From contig NC_134682.1 in NCBI RefSeq assembly GCF_024713945.1, positions 310,001 through 374,000 on the forward strand: 64,000 nucleotides of DNA, in the 5' to 3' direction. This document shows, piece by piece, positions 12,412 to 23,549 of the stretch (the stretch's first letter is position 1; every line of letters begins with the position of its first letter). The notes beneath the pieces are model-generated. The model searched no databases. It was given only the letters and a program-made list of their open reading frames with translations, and was not told the DNA's origin. The DNA is from Dermatophagoides farinae (lineage: Eukaryota; Arthropoda; Arachnida; Sarcoptiformes; Pyroglyphidae). The position numbers and the translations under genes are program-made.

Positions 12412-13266
12412 CTATTCTGTGTAATAAGATACTGCCATTGTTGTAATTGTTGGTGGTGGTGGTGGTGGTGGTAGTGGTGGAAAGCAATCAAAATCGATTC
12501 CATCCACATCATATACATTGTTTGTCATCATCATTGTTGTTGTTCCAGAGAATTCTTGAGGTGGGATTAGATAATCATAATAATTTTGAGTTGTTGAATG
12601 TTGTTGTAAATTGTCGAATTGCATTTGATTTGCATCAATACCATAATGATCAATCGATGAGTTTTGAGTTTGTTGTTCGTTGTATGGAAAATCTGAAAAT
12701 GATGGCACCACAACATTATCATAGTGAGTTTGATTCTGAAATTCGTAATTCATATCATCAAAAACATTGTTATTATGATCAATTTCGAAAGAATTTGTTG
12801 CAATACTCGATGTTGGATTATTTTGTTTATCGTAAATTTGATTTAAATAATCCGTTTGTTCGATTGTTGGATATACGTTGTTGTTCTCGTTGATGTTGCT
12901 GTGGTGGTAGAGATCGTCAATGTTATTATTAGTGGCTGCAAATTGATAATAATCATTTTCATCATCCTGGTTCTCATCGGAATGATGATTCAAATTGAAT
13001 AATTTTTTAAAAGGACCTAATCCCATTTCAGGTTTATATCGGCCACTACATTGCCATTTTGAACCAGAATTGGATCGAATTTGTGGATAATTACGATGTG
13101 GATTATTATAATGATCAATTGTACATGTGAGAACATTGATATGATTGGATAATTCATTATGAATAGTTTTCGTTTCAATATCGATAATTTCATCGTCTAT
13201 ATAGGTTTCAAACGAGCCCATTTGTCTTTGAATTGATTCAAAATGATCAATTATTCTTGATGTCAT
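12412..13266 (-). CDS. Unrecognised Asn/Asp-rich protein ending in a poly-proline run
   Basis: Complete 284-residue single-exon frame. I do not recognise it. Residues 1-55 are of normal composition and predicted largely helical. Residues 68-92 include KWQCSGRYKPEMGLGPFKKL, the least repetitive part and the best query for a search. From about residue 95 on, it is Asn/Asp/His/Tyr-rich and probably disordered, then has seven consecutive Pro near residue 268. No signal peptide or membrane segment is seen. A TTTATT at about 12375-12380 (AATAAA on this strand) could serve as its poly(A) signal, inside the 3' region of convergent TSEN54. The normal N-terminal half and absence of stops argue for a real gene, but a low-complexity chance frame is possible. 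Confidence 0.55.
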   Translation of the reverse strand: MTSRIIDHFESIQRQMGSFETYIDDEIIDIETKTIHNELSNHINVLTCTIDHYNNPHRNYPQIRSNSGSKWQCSGRYKPEMGLGPFKKLFNLNHHSDENQDDENDYYQFAATNNNIDDLYHHSNINENNNVYPTIEQTDYLNQIYDKQNNPTSSIATNSFEIDHNNNVFDDMNYEFQNQTHYDNVVVPSFSDFPYNEQQTQNSSIDHYGIDANQMQFDNLQQHSTTQNYYDYLIPPQEFSGTTTMMMTNNVYDVDGIDFDCFPPLPPPPPPPTITTMAVSYYTE

Positions 13267-14172
13267 TATGCTTTTTCACCAAAAAAAAACGTCAATTGAG
13301 ATCATCATCATTTTTTTTTATATCTTTCTCTCATTCATCCTGGATTTTGTTGCCCACTTTTTTTCCATTTCATGTGATAATGATAATGATGATCCTGTAG
13401 ATCTACACTATAGATCAATTGCATTGATTTTAAAATTAATTGCTACTGTTTATATTAACTATGCAGAAAATAAAAATCTCTAATCCTATTTCTCCTGGGA
13501 CAAATCGATTGATAAAGTGGATCAATAAAAATTAGACTCCAGTGAAGAAGAAAAAAAAAATTGATTATAATACCGTGATTATGATTATTACTTCGTTTTT
13601 AGATATGACTATGACGACAAATAAACAAAATGAACCAAGAATAAAATAATGTATCTCTTCTTCTTCTTCTTTTTATTTTTATTTTTACCTCGGAAACATA
13701 AAATTTTTTTTTTGCCAATTCAATCGTGCGCGCATACATAATTTTTGCATTTCTAAATTCAGTTCCTGGTTCTTGGATGTTTATGTGCATGCAAAACAAA
13801 ACAATGTCATTAACCTAGGCTGTCCAATGAACAATTTGAATGATTGTCGTATGAAAGAAAAAACTACCGTTTTTTTTATTGACTTGTTTTTTTATCCAGA
13901 TAAATGTCGTCATTCGAAAGAATCATAGAAACAACAAAATGGTTTCCAAGGGAGAACAACACCGCCGCAACTACACACAATAAACAGAAGAATAATTCAT
14001 TTCAACGAAACCAATAAATATTATATTCTCAAACATTATTATTACCTGCTTAATTTAGTCTATTGTGTACGATTTCAGATGGATAAAATGTCTCGAGTTT
14101 GATGTCATTACCGAATGGTAAGTCGAATGGTGAATTTTTTTTTTTGTTATCTGGTGACAATTTGTGAATGAT
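13267..14172. other. Intergenic region before the KATNIP-like gene
   Basis: About 0.9 kb without a convincing gene. At 14079-14117 a TTTCAG acceptor precedes a short segment ending in a perfect GTAAGT donor. Its two readable frames either stop early or make a stop at the only downstream acceptor (AG at about 14269), so it may be a 5' UTR exon rather than coding. Confidence 0.5.
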
Positions 14173-15554
14173 ATGCCTTTCTCATCGTCAATGGGATTTG
14201 TACACGGACACGAACAATCCAATATAATTATCACCACTACCGACTTTGATGGTGATCATGTTGAAAACAATAGACAACAAAATCAACAACAACAAGTTCC
14301 TAGGTTAGAAAAAAAATGATTAAATTTTTCGTTTTCTAAATCTGATTTGTCTCATATATTCATTCGCAGGTGGTTGTTGGATTTTCATCACGACATACAT
14401 CCATCATTGCGTAATAATAAATCTAGACCATCGACCGATAACAATATTACAACAACAATAAATCGACCAAAGTGGTTCGAAGAATTGTGTCAAAAACGTA
14501 GAATGAGTGATATTGCTGATTTAAAATATTCGAAAAATGAATCTTTGTTTGAAGATGTTGCTAAAAATGATGATTCAATCACATTGTCCACTAATCATCA
14601 TCATGACGCAATGACCAAAGACCATTGTCAACAACAATCAATCAATGCAGAAGACATGAGAAAAACTTTGAATAAATCATTGGCTATCATAGATACGCAT
14701 GATGATGATGATGATGATAATGATAATTTCTCATTCACATCGGCCACATTTAAATCTATTGAAAATTTAAAATTGGATGAAATGACCAAAAACATTGTTG
14801 TTGAAGAGGATTGTATCATTCCGGAAATGCCTACGGGTATTGAATTAAGTCTAATATTAATGGAAAATTGGGGTGATCAAAATTTCATCGGTCTCAATGG
14901 AATTGAAATATTGGATCAATTTGGCAATCGTCCACCGATTGAAAATGTCTCTAAATTCAAATTTTTTTTTGCCACATCATGGCTAATTTTATTTTATTAT
15001 TTTCTAAATGGATTTATTTAGGTATTTTTGGACAATGATGAAAATCGCAGACAACAGAATAATGATTTATATAAATTAATCGATAATGTTTATCGAACAC
15101 ATGATGATTCACATATATGGCAATGTCGATTTGATAATCATCGCCAATCACATCATAATCAGGGAAACAATGATGGATTACCAGTAACAATTGTGTTTCG
15201 TTTCGAGAAACCGACAACAATTGCGTTGATTCGTATATGGAATTATAATAAATCACGTATTCATTCATATCGTGGTGTTAAATACGCCAAAGTCAAACTG
15301 GATGAACAAACAATATTCTGTGGTGAGATTGCAAAAGCTTGTGGCGATCTTACTGGTACATTGGAGAATTTCGGTGATGTATGATGATATTATGGGACAG
15401 GCAAAACAAAACAAAACAAAATTAATTTGATTTTTCTCTCTCTCTCTCCCAAAACTTTTAGACAATTTTATTCACCACTAACGATGAAGTTTTGGAACAA
15501 ATATCTCATTTTGACATTTCATTTCAAGAATTACTCATGGAACAAATGAACTAA
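14173..15554 (+). CDS. Short katanin-interacting protein (KATNIP/KIAA0556)-like, one repeat domain
   Basis: KATNIP is a cilium-basal-body protein that binds microtubules and the katanin complex. Exons 14173-14303, 14370-14946, 15022-15378 and 15462-15554 give 385 residues in frame. About residues 194-375 form one copy of the repeat domain (DUF4457): an ENWGDQNFIGLNGIEI strand, then DNVYRTHDDSHIWQCRF, then the hallmark IALIRIWNYNKSRIHSYRGV, then IFCGEIAKACGDLTGT and FGDTILFTTNDEVL. Human KATNIP has about 1600 residues with several such repeats, so this is either a reduced gene or the 3' part of a longer one. The N-terminal half is Asn/Asp-rich, with PRWLLDFHHDIH at its best-conserved point. 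The start is the first ATG after an in-frame TGA and is uncertain. The exon 2 donor (GTCTCT) is weak but the acceptor and family alignment support it. AATAAA lies at 15648-15653. Confidence 0.8.
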
Positions 15555-15647
15555 AAATTAAAATTTTAATGTCCCTACAAACTAGACCAAAAAAACAAAC
15601 AAACAAAACCTTGATGCATTGCTTCAAAATTTTTGCAAAACAAGAAT

Positions 15648-15686
15648 AATAAATAAAATAAAAATTATTTTAATCTCAAATTTATT
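15648..15686. promoter_or_regulatory. Back-to-back poly(A) signals of the convergent KATNIP-like and COX6B genes
   Basis: AATAAATAAA at 15648-15657 on the plus strand and TTTATT at 15681-15686 (AATAAA on minus) lie about 30 bases apart between the two convergent stops, so the two transcripts probably overlap at their 3' ends. Confidence 0.55.
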
Positions 15687-15776
15687 TTTACTTTTTTATT
15701 TTCAAATAAATTTTGCAAAACAATCTACAATGATATTCATATCCATAACACATAATGATGGGAGGTGTGTGTGGAA

Positions 15777-16200
15777 TTAGATACGACCAGGAAAGATGCC
15801 TTTTGCACGTTGTTCGTCCCATTTTTCAATCTAGATTTGAAAATTGAAATGTTCAGTTTCAGATTAAAAAAACAAAATTGGTTCATAATTTTATACATAC
15901 CCAAGCTGGTGGGCATAATTCATGAAAGGCAAATTTATACCAAGAACATGGTTCATAATCTTCACCTTTCACTTTCTGGCAACGGAAAAAATCCAAATAA
16001 TTTTGATAGCAGTTTCTATGATGATTGAAAATGAAATGATTTATCGAATGAAATGTGAATCATTATCAAATCAAATACCTTGTTTGATTTGTGTTTGGAA
16101 ATCGAGGATCATACGGTACGGTTTGTCCTCGTCCTTTTAACATTTCAGGGTTTTTAACCACACCCTCGTTTCCTTTAATTTCAATTTCAACAACATTCAT
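15777..16200 (-). CDS. COX6B: Cytochrome c oxidase subunit 6B
   Basis: Nuclear-encoded subunit of respiratory complex IV, on the intermembrane-space side, bridging the dimer. Exons 16200-16079, 16015-15901 and 15830-15777 give 96 residues. All landmarks are present: [20 protein letters not shown] holds the C-x9-C pair, CSWYKFAFHELC the C-x10-C pair (twin CHCH disulfide fold). The C-terminus KWDEQRAKGIFPGRI matches the family end. Length is close to the human 86 residues, with a slightly longer N-terminus. The stop lies 223 bases from that of the KATNIP-like gene, which it meets tail to tail; TTTATT at 15681-15686 is a likely AATAAA on this strand. Confidence 0.97.
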
Positions 16201-16412
16201 GGTGATGGAATTAATAGCGGTAAGAATAATTGATCAAGAAAATGAACAACAAAACAAAAATTCGATTGAAAATAAATCGTTCTCGATTTAACGTTGAGGT
16301 CAATCAAAACACACAAAAAATGATGACTAAATTGAGCTGTTCATATACAATGTATAGAAATTTTGAATTTTTTTTTATTTTTTCATACAAATTAAATCAT
16401 CATCATCATCAT

Positions 16413-16730
16413 TCAATGTTTAGCTTTGAATAATCGTGGCATATCGCATGTAAAACATCTTCGAATATATTGACCACCGACCACTTCGCCTTTCGGAAGA
16501 TTAAACAAATCATACAAGACAAAATGTGGTGGTGCTTTAGTTCGTGTTCGATATGGTGTCCAAGGTGTTACTAAATCGCCAGAATCAGCGTCAACATTGG
16601 CCAATTGATTGATGATAATCGAAAAGATACATGTCTATTTATGGTGAGACTTTTCACTTTGAAAATCATCAAGTTTTTAAACATTCAAAAAAAAACTTAC
16701 CAATTTGATTACAGATGCAAGAATCTTCAT
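16413..16730 (-). CDS. Small secreted protein of unknown function
   Basis: Two exons, 16730-16701 and 16634-16413, joined by a GTAAGT donor and a TAG acceptor in phase 0; 83 residues. Residues 1-26 look like a signal peptide (MKILAS start, hydrophobic core, Ala before the acidic DADSGD stretch). The mature part is about 57 residues, basic and with only two cysteines in RRCFTC near the end. FVLYDLFNLPKGEVVGG is the most conserved-looking stretch. I do not recognise a family. It lies just upstream of COX6B on the same strand, 213 bases away, but nothing links the two functionally. The tidy splice sites and normal composition make it likely to be real. Confidence 0.65.
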
Positions 16731-17259
16731 TTTGATTGCAGAATTTTGTGAAAAAAAAGAAAGCCCCGAAACCTGTTGTTCGATACGAATGAAAGATGAG
16801 AAAGAAATGAAATGAAAAACAAGGTTTCATTTTAACCGGACTTGGTCACTATTGGTGAATTAGGTCAAACTATCATCTTTTCAAAACAAGTTCTCTTCAC
16901 AGATATATTAGGCTATTTACAACTATTTTTATTTATTTTTATCATCATCTTCATGACTGATGGATGCTATTGTTGTCATGGATGTTCTCTGTATTTGTGT
17001 TTGTCTGTCTGTGTATTATAATAGTTTTGGTGAGAAAAATAATAATAAAACTGGTTCACATATGAATATGGGAAAATTGAAAATTGATGGATGGGAAATG
17101 GTGTTTGTTTTGTTTTCAATTTTAAACATGAGCATTATTTGAGTATTTTAACAAATTGTAAAAAAATATTCTGAATAAATTATATGGCCGGCTACTCATG
17201 TCACCATTGACAATGATTGGATATTCCGGTTCGATTTATTCGATTCATTCGTCGTTTAT
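16731..17259. other. Intergenic spacer
   Basis: Half a kilobase between the two minus-strand secreted-protein genes. No coding signal on either strand. It should hold the promoter of the 83-residue gene (right of 16730) and the 3' UTR of the glycine-rich gene. Confidence 0.5.
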
Positions 17260-17832
17260 TTAGCCAACTAATCCGATCGGATCAAAACCACCGATATCTC
17301 CAAGTCCGCCGAGACCACCAATATCACCAAGACCGCCACCCCCACCCCCACCTCCGCCTAGATTTCCTAAGCCAAGATCACCGAGACCAAGTCCATCGCC
17401 TCCACCGCCGCCTAGATTTCCTAAGCCAAGATTACCGAGCCCAAGATTTCCAAGATCAAAACCACCACCACCACCTTGTTGACCAAGACCTAATCCTTGA
17501 CCCAATCCTTGGCCGAATCCACCTTGTTGACCAAGACCACCCAATTGTTGGAGAACATTGCCGCCGCCGCCACCACCACGACCACCATCGAGACCAAATC
17601 CAAGGCCACCGGGACCACCACCTTGAAAACCGCCGCCACTAGGTCCACCACCACCAAGGATATTTCCAAGGCCACCTAATCCTGCTGGTCCGCCACCACC
17701 ACCACCGCCACCTCCACCACCAAAGCCATCACCAAGATTTCCAAAATCAAATTCATTTTGAGCATAAATGTTGATGATATTCAATGCAAACACAAACAAT
17801 AAACACAATAGTAAACCACATAGATTTGGCAT
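17260..17832 (-). CDS. Secreted glycine-rich repeat protein
   Basis: 190 residues. The start at 17832 gives a textbook signal peptide: MPNLCGLLLCLLFVFALNII, ending near IYAQ. An upstream in-frame ATG at about 17919 would bury it, so I prefer the downstream one. The rest is low-complexity: poly-Gly runs, GGxGGLG units and LGNLGLGNLG repeats, with FD/DFGNLG at both ends of the first block. No cysteines in the mature part. Such proteins occur among arthropod cuticle, silk and antimicrobial glycine-rich proteins; the sequence does not choose between them. Local GC is far higher than in the neighbours because of Gly and Pro-complement codons. Repeat length is likely to vary between individuals. 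Confidence 0.68.
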   Translation of the reverse strand: MPNLCGLLLCLLFVFALNIINIYAQNEFDFGNLGDGFGGGGGGGGGGGPAGLGGLGNILGGGGPSGGGFQGGGPGGLGFGLDGGRGGGGGGNVLQQLGGLGQQGGFGQGLGQGLGLGQQGGGGGFDLGNLGLGNLGLGNLGGGGGDGLGLGDLGLGNLGGGGGGGGGLGDIGGLGGLGDIGGFDPIGLVG

Positions 17833-18769
17833 GATGATGGTGGATTGTGAATATGAGTTTTTCAAAAAAAAATGTGATGAATGAACCTGAATACACAATA
17901 TTTTCACAATGAAAAACAATCACTTCACGTCACACACACACACACAACACACACACACACACACTGACTAAATGTTGATCGATGTTCGAAGTTTGATGTA
18001 TTTTGTTTTTTTTTTCTGTATTTGTGTCTGTGTGTGTGTGTGTTGGATGATTCCAAATTGAAAGCTCAAAATCAAATGACAATCTTTCGATTTGAAACTG
18101 CTAGATTTAAATGTAGTGAAAACATAATGAAAACAGAAAAAATTTATTATCATCGGTGAAATTGAGGAAAAAAAATATTAAAAATTTCGAAGACAATGGC
18201 TTGGTGTTTGTGTGTGTGTGTGTGTGTGTAATCCGTTTCTCTTTTCAATACGACAAAAAAAAATTTAGAAATACAAAATAAACTAAAAACAAATGCAACT
18301 CGACCTCTACCTGATTTCCGGTGGTTCAAAAACAGAAATTTTAAGAAGAAAAAATTTTAAAAAAAGGCTGCTACAATTGTAATGACAACAACAATCGCTT
18401 TCGCCATCATTTTAATTCATTTCTCTCTCTCTCTCTTTTCTTCCGAATCATTTTTTTTTTTTGATTTCGATTCGGTCGAGAAAATTTTACTGATCATTAC
18501 ATACATTTGATTAGATCCGGGAGTTGCTTAATTCAACAAACAAAAAAAAATTATTTTTTTCACACACACAACTGATAATTTAAATTTCAAATCAATTAAA
18601 TTTAAAATAATTATGATGAATAAACCGGTGGATTGAAAAAAAATGATTAATCAAAATCAAATCTCATCATCATCATCATCATCAAGATCAGGAAATCACA
18701 ATCGATTCAATTGTGAAGTTGAAACAAATAAACTGAATGGGTGACACTTGGTATTGATGAAAGTTTTCA

Positions 18770-18796
18770 TTTTTTTTTTTTTTTTTTTTTTTTTTT
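18770..18796 (+). repeat. Poly-T tract of 27 bases
   Basis: Uninterrupted T from 18770 to 18796, the longest homopolymer I found in the window. Could be a mononucleotide microsatellite or a retroposed poly(A) tail in reverse; no retroelement body is recognisable beside it. Confidence 0.8.
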
Positions 18797-19475
18797 GCAA
18801 ACAACCAATCATTTTTTGTTCGTGTTTCAAGCTTGAATACATTTTTGACACATTACAGCTATGAAAAGCAACACAAACACTTGGATTTGATATGTGTAAA
18901 AAAAATCGTGTGACAATGTGGATTTGATGAGAACATTATATTATTATTATTACAATGGACATTTATGAGTCTGTGTGGTTTAATATCCGGTGTCTTTTGT
19001 ATGAGAAAAAAAATTTTTTGGCTTTGAAATTTTGACGAAAAATTACATGTTTTTTTTTTGTCATTTATTCATTCACTCATTCAATTTCGGAAGTATAATT
19101 CGTAGTGAAGAAGAAGGAAGAAATAAAACAAAGACATAATTGAAAATGGTGGACAAATCAAATTAATTTCTTTTTCGTTTGTTCGTTCGTTTGTTTGTTG
19201 GTCAGCATGGAATTCAAAACAATAGATGGTTTTATTTTTGGGTGATTTTCGTGCGACCTTGATGTGATTTTGTGTGTGTGTGTGTGTGTGTGAAAAAATG
19301 AGCCATTTACACACCACCACCACCACCATCGGAAACACTAAAGATAAAGTTCATTTCGTTGAATATTACAAAATAGCAAACAAACAAAAATCATGACAAT
19401 CATACCTGTATTATAATATACAGTCTAATTATTTGCAACAATTTTCAGGCAATTCAATCCTTGTAATTGAGCCTA

Positions 19476-19497
19476 ACGCTATAGCGTATTACGTAAT
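19476..19497. promoter_or_regulatory. Adjacent palindromes including a TTACGTAA bZIP-type site
   Basis: ACGCTATAGCGT (19476-19487, perfect 12-bp palindrome) is followed directly by ATTACGTAAT (19488-19497). TTACGTAA is the known consensus for PAR-bZIP/NFIL3-type factors (Vrille and Pdp1 in insects). It lies about 375 bases before the TNPO3 start. Binding is inferred. Confidence 0.35.
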
Positions 19498-19869
19498 TAT
19501 CGATTATGCAAAACAAAATGTTGTTTGGTTTTTTTTGGTGACAAATCGTCAAATCAATTGACGAAAAAAAAACAAAACAAAATCACTGGAAGATGGAGAA
19601 AATTTTGAAATTGTAAAAATGAAGCCGGTTTCCGATTTTTTTGTTGAAATTTGTTTTATACACACACGTCGTTTATGAATGGGATTTGCCGATGAAAATG
19701 AAAAACATCATGAGCATGCATGTGTGAAATGTATATATATTCAATTCGTTTCTTTTCATGATCGTTTTAACTTTACTTTGAATTCTTCTTTCAGATATCT
19801 AATTATTTAAAATTCATTATTTCGTTATAATTGTGATTTATTTAAGCACTTCTGAAAACCAAAAACAAA

Positions 19870-22800
19870 ATGAGCCAATCAATATTATCCAACAACAACA
19901 ACAACAGCAGCAATAATAATAATCAACCAAATGCTGTCTTTACCATAACTGAAATGCCCGATTTGGAACAAGTATATTCTCTAATCAAAGCAATGTATGA
20001 ACAAGAAGAATGTAAAGAATGGGCATCTAAATGGCTAGAAGCGCTGCAAAGATCCGTGTTTGCATGGAAAATATCTGATCAATTATTGATTAAAAAAATT
20101 GATTATCAATCATGTTATTTTGCTGCACAAACATTGAAAACGAAAATATTACAATCATATACTGAATTACCAGTGGAAAGTTATGATTCATTAAAAGATT
20201 CGCTTATCAATCATTTGATCAATATGAATGTGAAGCCAATTGAAACACAACTTTGTCTCTCTTTGACGTATATTTGTAAGTTGAAAGTTTTTTTTGTAAA
20301 ATAAATTGCTATGATAATTTTAATTTTCATATCGTTATATTATAGTTTATATAAATGAAAATTGGAAACATGCATTCGAAGAGCTTTCACAAAAATTAAC
20401 AAAAGGTACATTTATTGAAATTCTCACATGTATCGCTCAAGAATATGATGAAAGTCGGCCAATATTTAAGCTGCCCAGAGCACGACGTGATCAACTTGAA
20501 CAGTATATGTCAAATAATTTTTCAATGGTCATTCAATTGTTAATTTCCTGTTTTCAAGAGTTACGTACATGTAATGATACTGCTGTACAGGAATTTATCA
20601 GTCAAAAATGTTTATCTTGTTTTGAATCCTGGGTAAATTTTGCCAAAAATGATCACGTGGATTTGGTTCGTCAGATGTTGACGATAATTTTTGAATTTCT
20701 AAAAAATCCTGATTGTTCCATAGAAACACATGAGAAAGCATCGGATGCTTTCTGCAAAGTGATTTATCAATGTGAAGCACATAGTAATTTTTCCGATCTA
20801 CGTGTTCAAGTCATTGAAATGGTTTATGCATTGGAAACGAGCTATGATAATGCATTGGCTGTAGAAGATTCTTCAAAGTTGATGGATTTGGCAAGAATTT
20901 TTGTTGAATTGGGCAATTCAATCATTGAATTTTTGATTTATGATCAAATTGATTTGAAAATCATGCAACTGATTCTTAAATGTGTTGGACATTATGAATT
21001 TGAAGTGGTGGAAATTACATTCAGTTTTTGGTATAATTTTTCCGAAATTCTTCGTAAACATGATTATGCAAAATTTGCTCCATACTATAATCATCTGTTC
21101 ACATCTTTATCACGTCTTTGTCGTTTAGAAGTTGATTCAGAAATTATTGTTGATGAAAAATCTGATGTCTACGATTATCGATCACAAATTCATGAATTAA
21201 TACAAGAAATCGCCATTTGCATTGATTGGGTCAATTATACCATCTCGATGAATGTTATGGAAAATTTCAATTCGACAACAACTTCATGGGAAATTATTGA
21301 AGCCCATCTATACATCATGTATTGTATCGCCTATACGGATAATATTGATAATGACAATAATCCACTTAAAAATGATGTTTTATCTGCAATGATTAATTAT
21401 CTATTGAATTTACCGAATCAATCTGTCGCAGAACAACAACAACCACAACAACAAGTACCACATGTACAGATTTATGCTACTGGTTGTGATCTAATTGCTG
21501 AATTAAATGAATGGATCAATGACAATACAAATTTCTTACATCCAGTTATAATATTTTTATTGAATATTATTACCACGAACCATGTGAAGCTAACAAAATT
21601 ATCAATTAGAGCTGCCATTGCTTTGAAACAAGTCTTGAGTACTATGACCAATATTGTTGATTATGATTGGATCTCCAAATTATTTAATGATCTAATACAA
21701 ATCTATAAACTAATTGAAGATCGTGTTGAATTGGGCGTACCGATTATGGCCTGCTGTACAGCCATATTGTCTAATGAAAATATTGAAAAATGTGAACAAC
21801 AAGAAACATTTTTTCAACTATTGTTACAAAATTGTCTGGACAAAATTCAAGTTGTATTGAATCAAAAATTATCGATAGAAGAACATAAATTAAAATGGGA
21901 AAAAGTCATTGATAATATTTATGCTGCATTCAAAAATTTTCGTCCCAATGACAAGACGAAAACATCGACTGTGATACATGCGCACATTAGTGAGAATATA
22001 TGGCCATTTTTAAAACAATCTATTGTACATTTTGCACCAATCGATACTCAAGTGATTGAACATTGTTCACGTTGTGTTCGTCATATTGTACGTTCGATGA
22101 AACCATCTTATCTTTTGCAACCGATCGTTGATCATATTGTTCCATTGTATCAAAATTTTCCAAGCAATTCCTCTCTTTTATATATTGGTGCTGTTCTGGT
22201 CGATGAATTTGCCGATCCAAATAATCTGATTTTAGCCGATGGCTTAATTCGAATGCTAAATGTAAGGTGGTTTTTTTTGATAAATCGTATTTTTCATTAC
22301 TTTGTTTTCTTTTTTCAATGGCTTGCAGGCATTTTCAATGACCACATTCCATATTCTAAATGAAAACACATTCAATCTTAATCCTTACATGATTGACGAT
22401 TATTTCAATTTATGTACACGTACAATGACCAATCTACCGGAAAAATTTTTGACAAATGTTGAAACATTAAACGGGATTGTCAATTTGGCTATCATGTGTC
22501 TTTATTTGCCACAAAAAGAAGCAAGTGAATCGATAAATAAATTCCTGATTGAATTTTTCAAGTTGAAACATCCAGTGGTCACCACACAATATGCGGCTAC
22601 CGATTTTGGTCGAAATATATTTTTTTCATTGATAGATTCAATAATGTTTAAATTGCCTAGCTATTTCATAGCGGATATGGTGGACACAATATGGACATTT
22701 AAATGCAACTACGCTCAGGTGAGATTTCTGGACAAATGAACACATGAAAAATGAAAATAATGTTTTGTTTGATTTTTAATACTAAACAGTTGTATGATCA

Positions 22801-23043
22801 ATATCTACAATATACAACGGAAAATTTATATCAAAAAATACAAAAAGAAAAATATAATATTAGCCACGATAAACTGAAAGATTTCTACGAAAGTCTACGA
22901 AGGTATTTTTTTTTTCATTGTTATTTTGCTTCAATCAGATTGTCTCAATTTTTCCATTTAAATTTTTCATATATAGTGCCAATAATGCTAAACAAATGGC
23001 CAGTGAAATACGACACTTGCAGCGTTTTTTCAATTCACGATGA
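19870..23043 (+). CDS. TNPO3: Transportin-3 (nuclear importer of SR proteins)
   Basis: Importin-beta family receptor that carries phosphorylated SR splicing factors into the nucleus in a RanGTP-dependent cycle. Exons 19870-20275, 20346-22261, 22329-22718, 22790-22902 and 22977-23043 total 2892 bases, 963 residues, all junctions in frame. After an Asn-rich N-terminal extension, residues about 50-110 contain LQRSVFAWKISDQLL and SCYFAAQTLKTKI, near-identical to animal TNPO3. HEAT-repeat landmarks follow: ASDAFCKVIYQCE, ALETSYDNALAVED, GHYEFEVVEITFSFWYNFSE, LLQPIVDHIVPLY, and LYIGAVLVDEF. The last exon ends IRHLQRFFNSR, matching the family C-terminus. Slightly longer than human (923) because of the Asn run and loops. 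AATAAA at 23334-23339 may be its poly(A) signal. The stop is only 28 bases before a block that is duplicated downstream with the neighbouring receptor gene. Confidence 0.96.
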
Positions 23044-23549
23044 TGATAATCAATTTCGATATGGCAAAAATATGATCATTAACGTAACGTAATGTATGAA
23101 TCTAATTAATTGGTGTATATATATCAAACACACATGGCAACGATGATTATATATTATAATTTAATTTTCAACAATTTTCTTTTGCTTTTGTCAATTGTTT
23201 TTTTGTATCATTTTTTCAACCGATAATGAATGGTCTGAATTTATAAAAAACAACAATAATGTCATTTTTCAAGTTATTTTGTATTTTTCTCTTTTGGAAA
23301 TTATTTTTTTCACTTCATTTGTGATGTGTAATCAATAAAATTGAATTGAATAGAATCCATGTTCATGAACAAGTTTTGGCAATTTTTTTTCAATTGAAAT
23401 AATGATATTTCACAAAAAAACAACGACTAATTGATTGTTTTTGTTTGTGTTTTTATATTCATTAAGGTCAAACTAATGATAATGATGATATTCTATAAAG
23501 AAACAATTTGGTTCTAGTTGATGATTTGACATGCAGTGTTATAGAATAG
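23044..23549 (+). other. TNPO3 3' flank and upstream region of receptor copy 1
   Basis: No coding signal. Contains TATGATCATTAACGTAACGT at 23071-23090, which recurs at 25391-25410 before copy 2, plus weaker shared T-rich stretches. It marks the left part of a tandem duplication unit. Confidence 0.65.

Larger units (their letters stand above)
17833..19869. other. Intergenic region between the glycine-rich gene and TNPO3
   Basis: About 2 kb, no convincing genes. It contains a (CA)n tract at 17931-17964, a (GT)n run near 18206-18228, a T27 tract at 18770-18796, another (GT)n near 19269-19291, and palindromic sites at 19476-19497. TTCTTTCAG at about 19788-19796 could mark a TNPO3 5' UTR acceptor or initiator. 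Confidence 0.6.

Noticed and set aside
12447-12893. 148-codon plus-strand frame opposite the Asn-rich gene
   Set aside because: Mirror of the poly-Pro/Asn codons on the other strand (starts with a poly-Val run); a shadow frame.
13268-13483. Hydrophobic 71-codon frame
   Set aside because: Driven by T-rich tracts; no start context, homology or splice support.
17217-17642. His/Arg/Asp-rich plus-strand frame over the glycine-rich gene
   Set aside because: Antisense of Gly codons; the minus frame has a signal peptide and this one does not.
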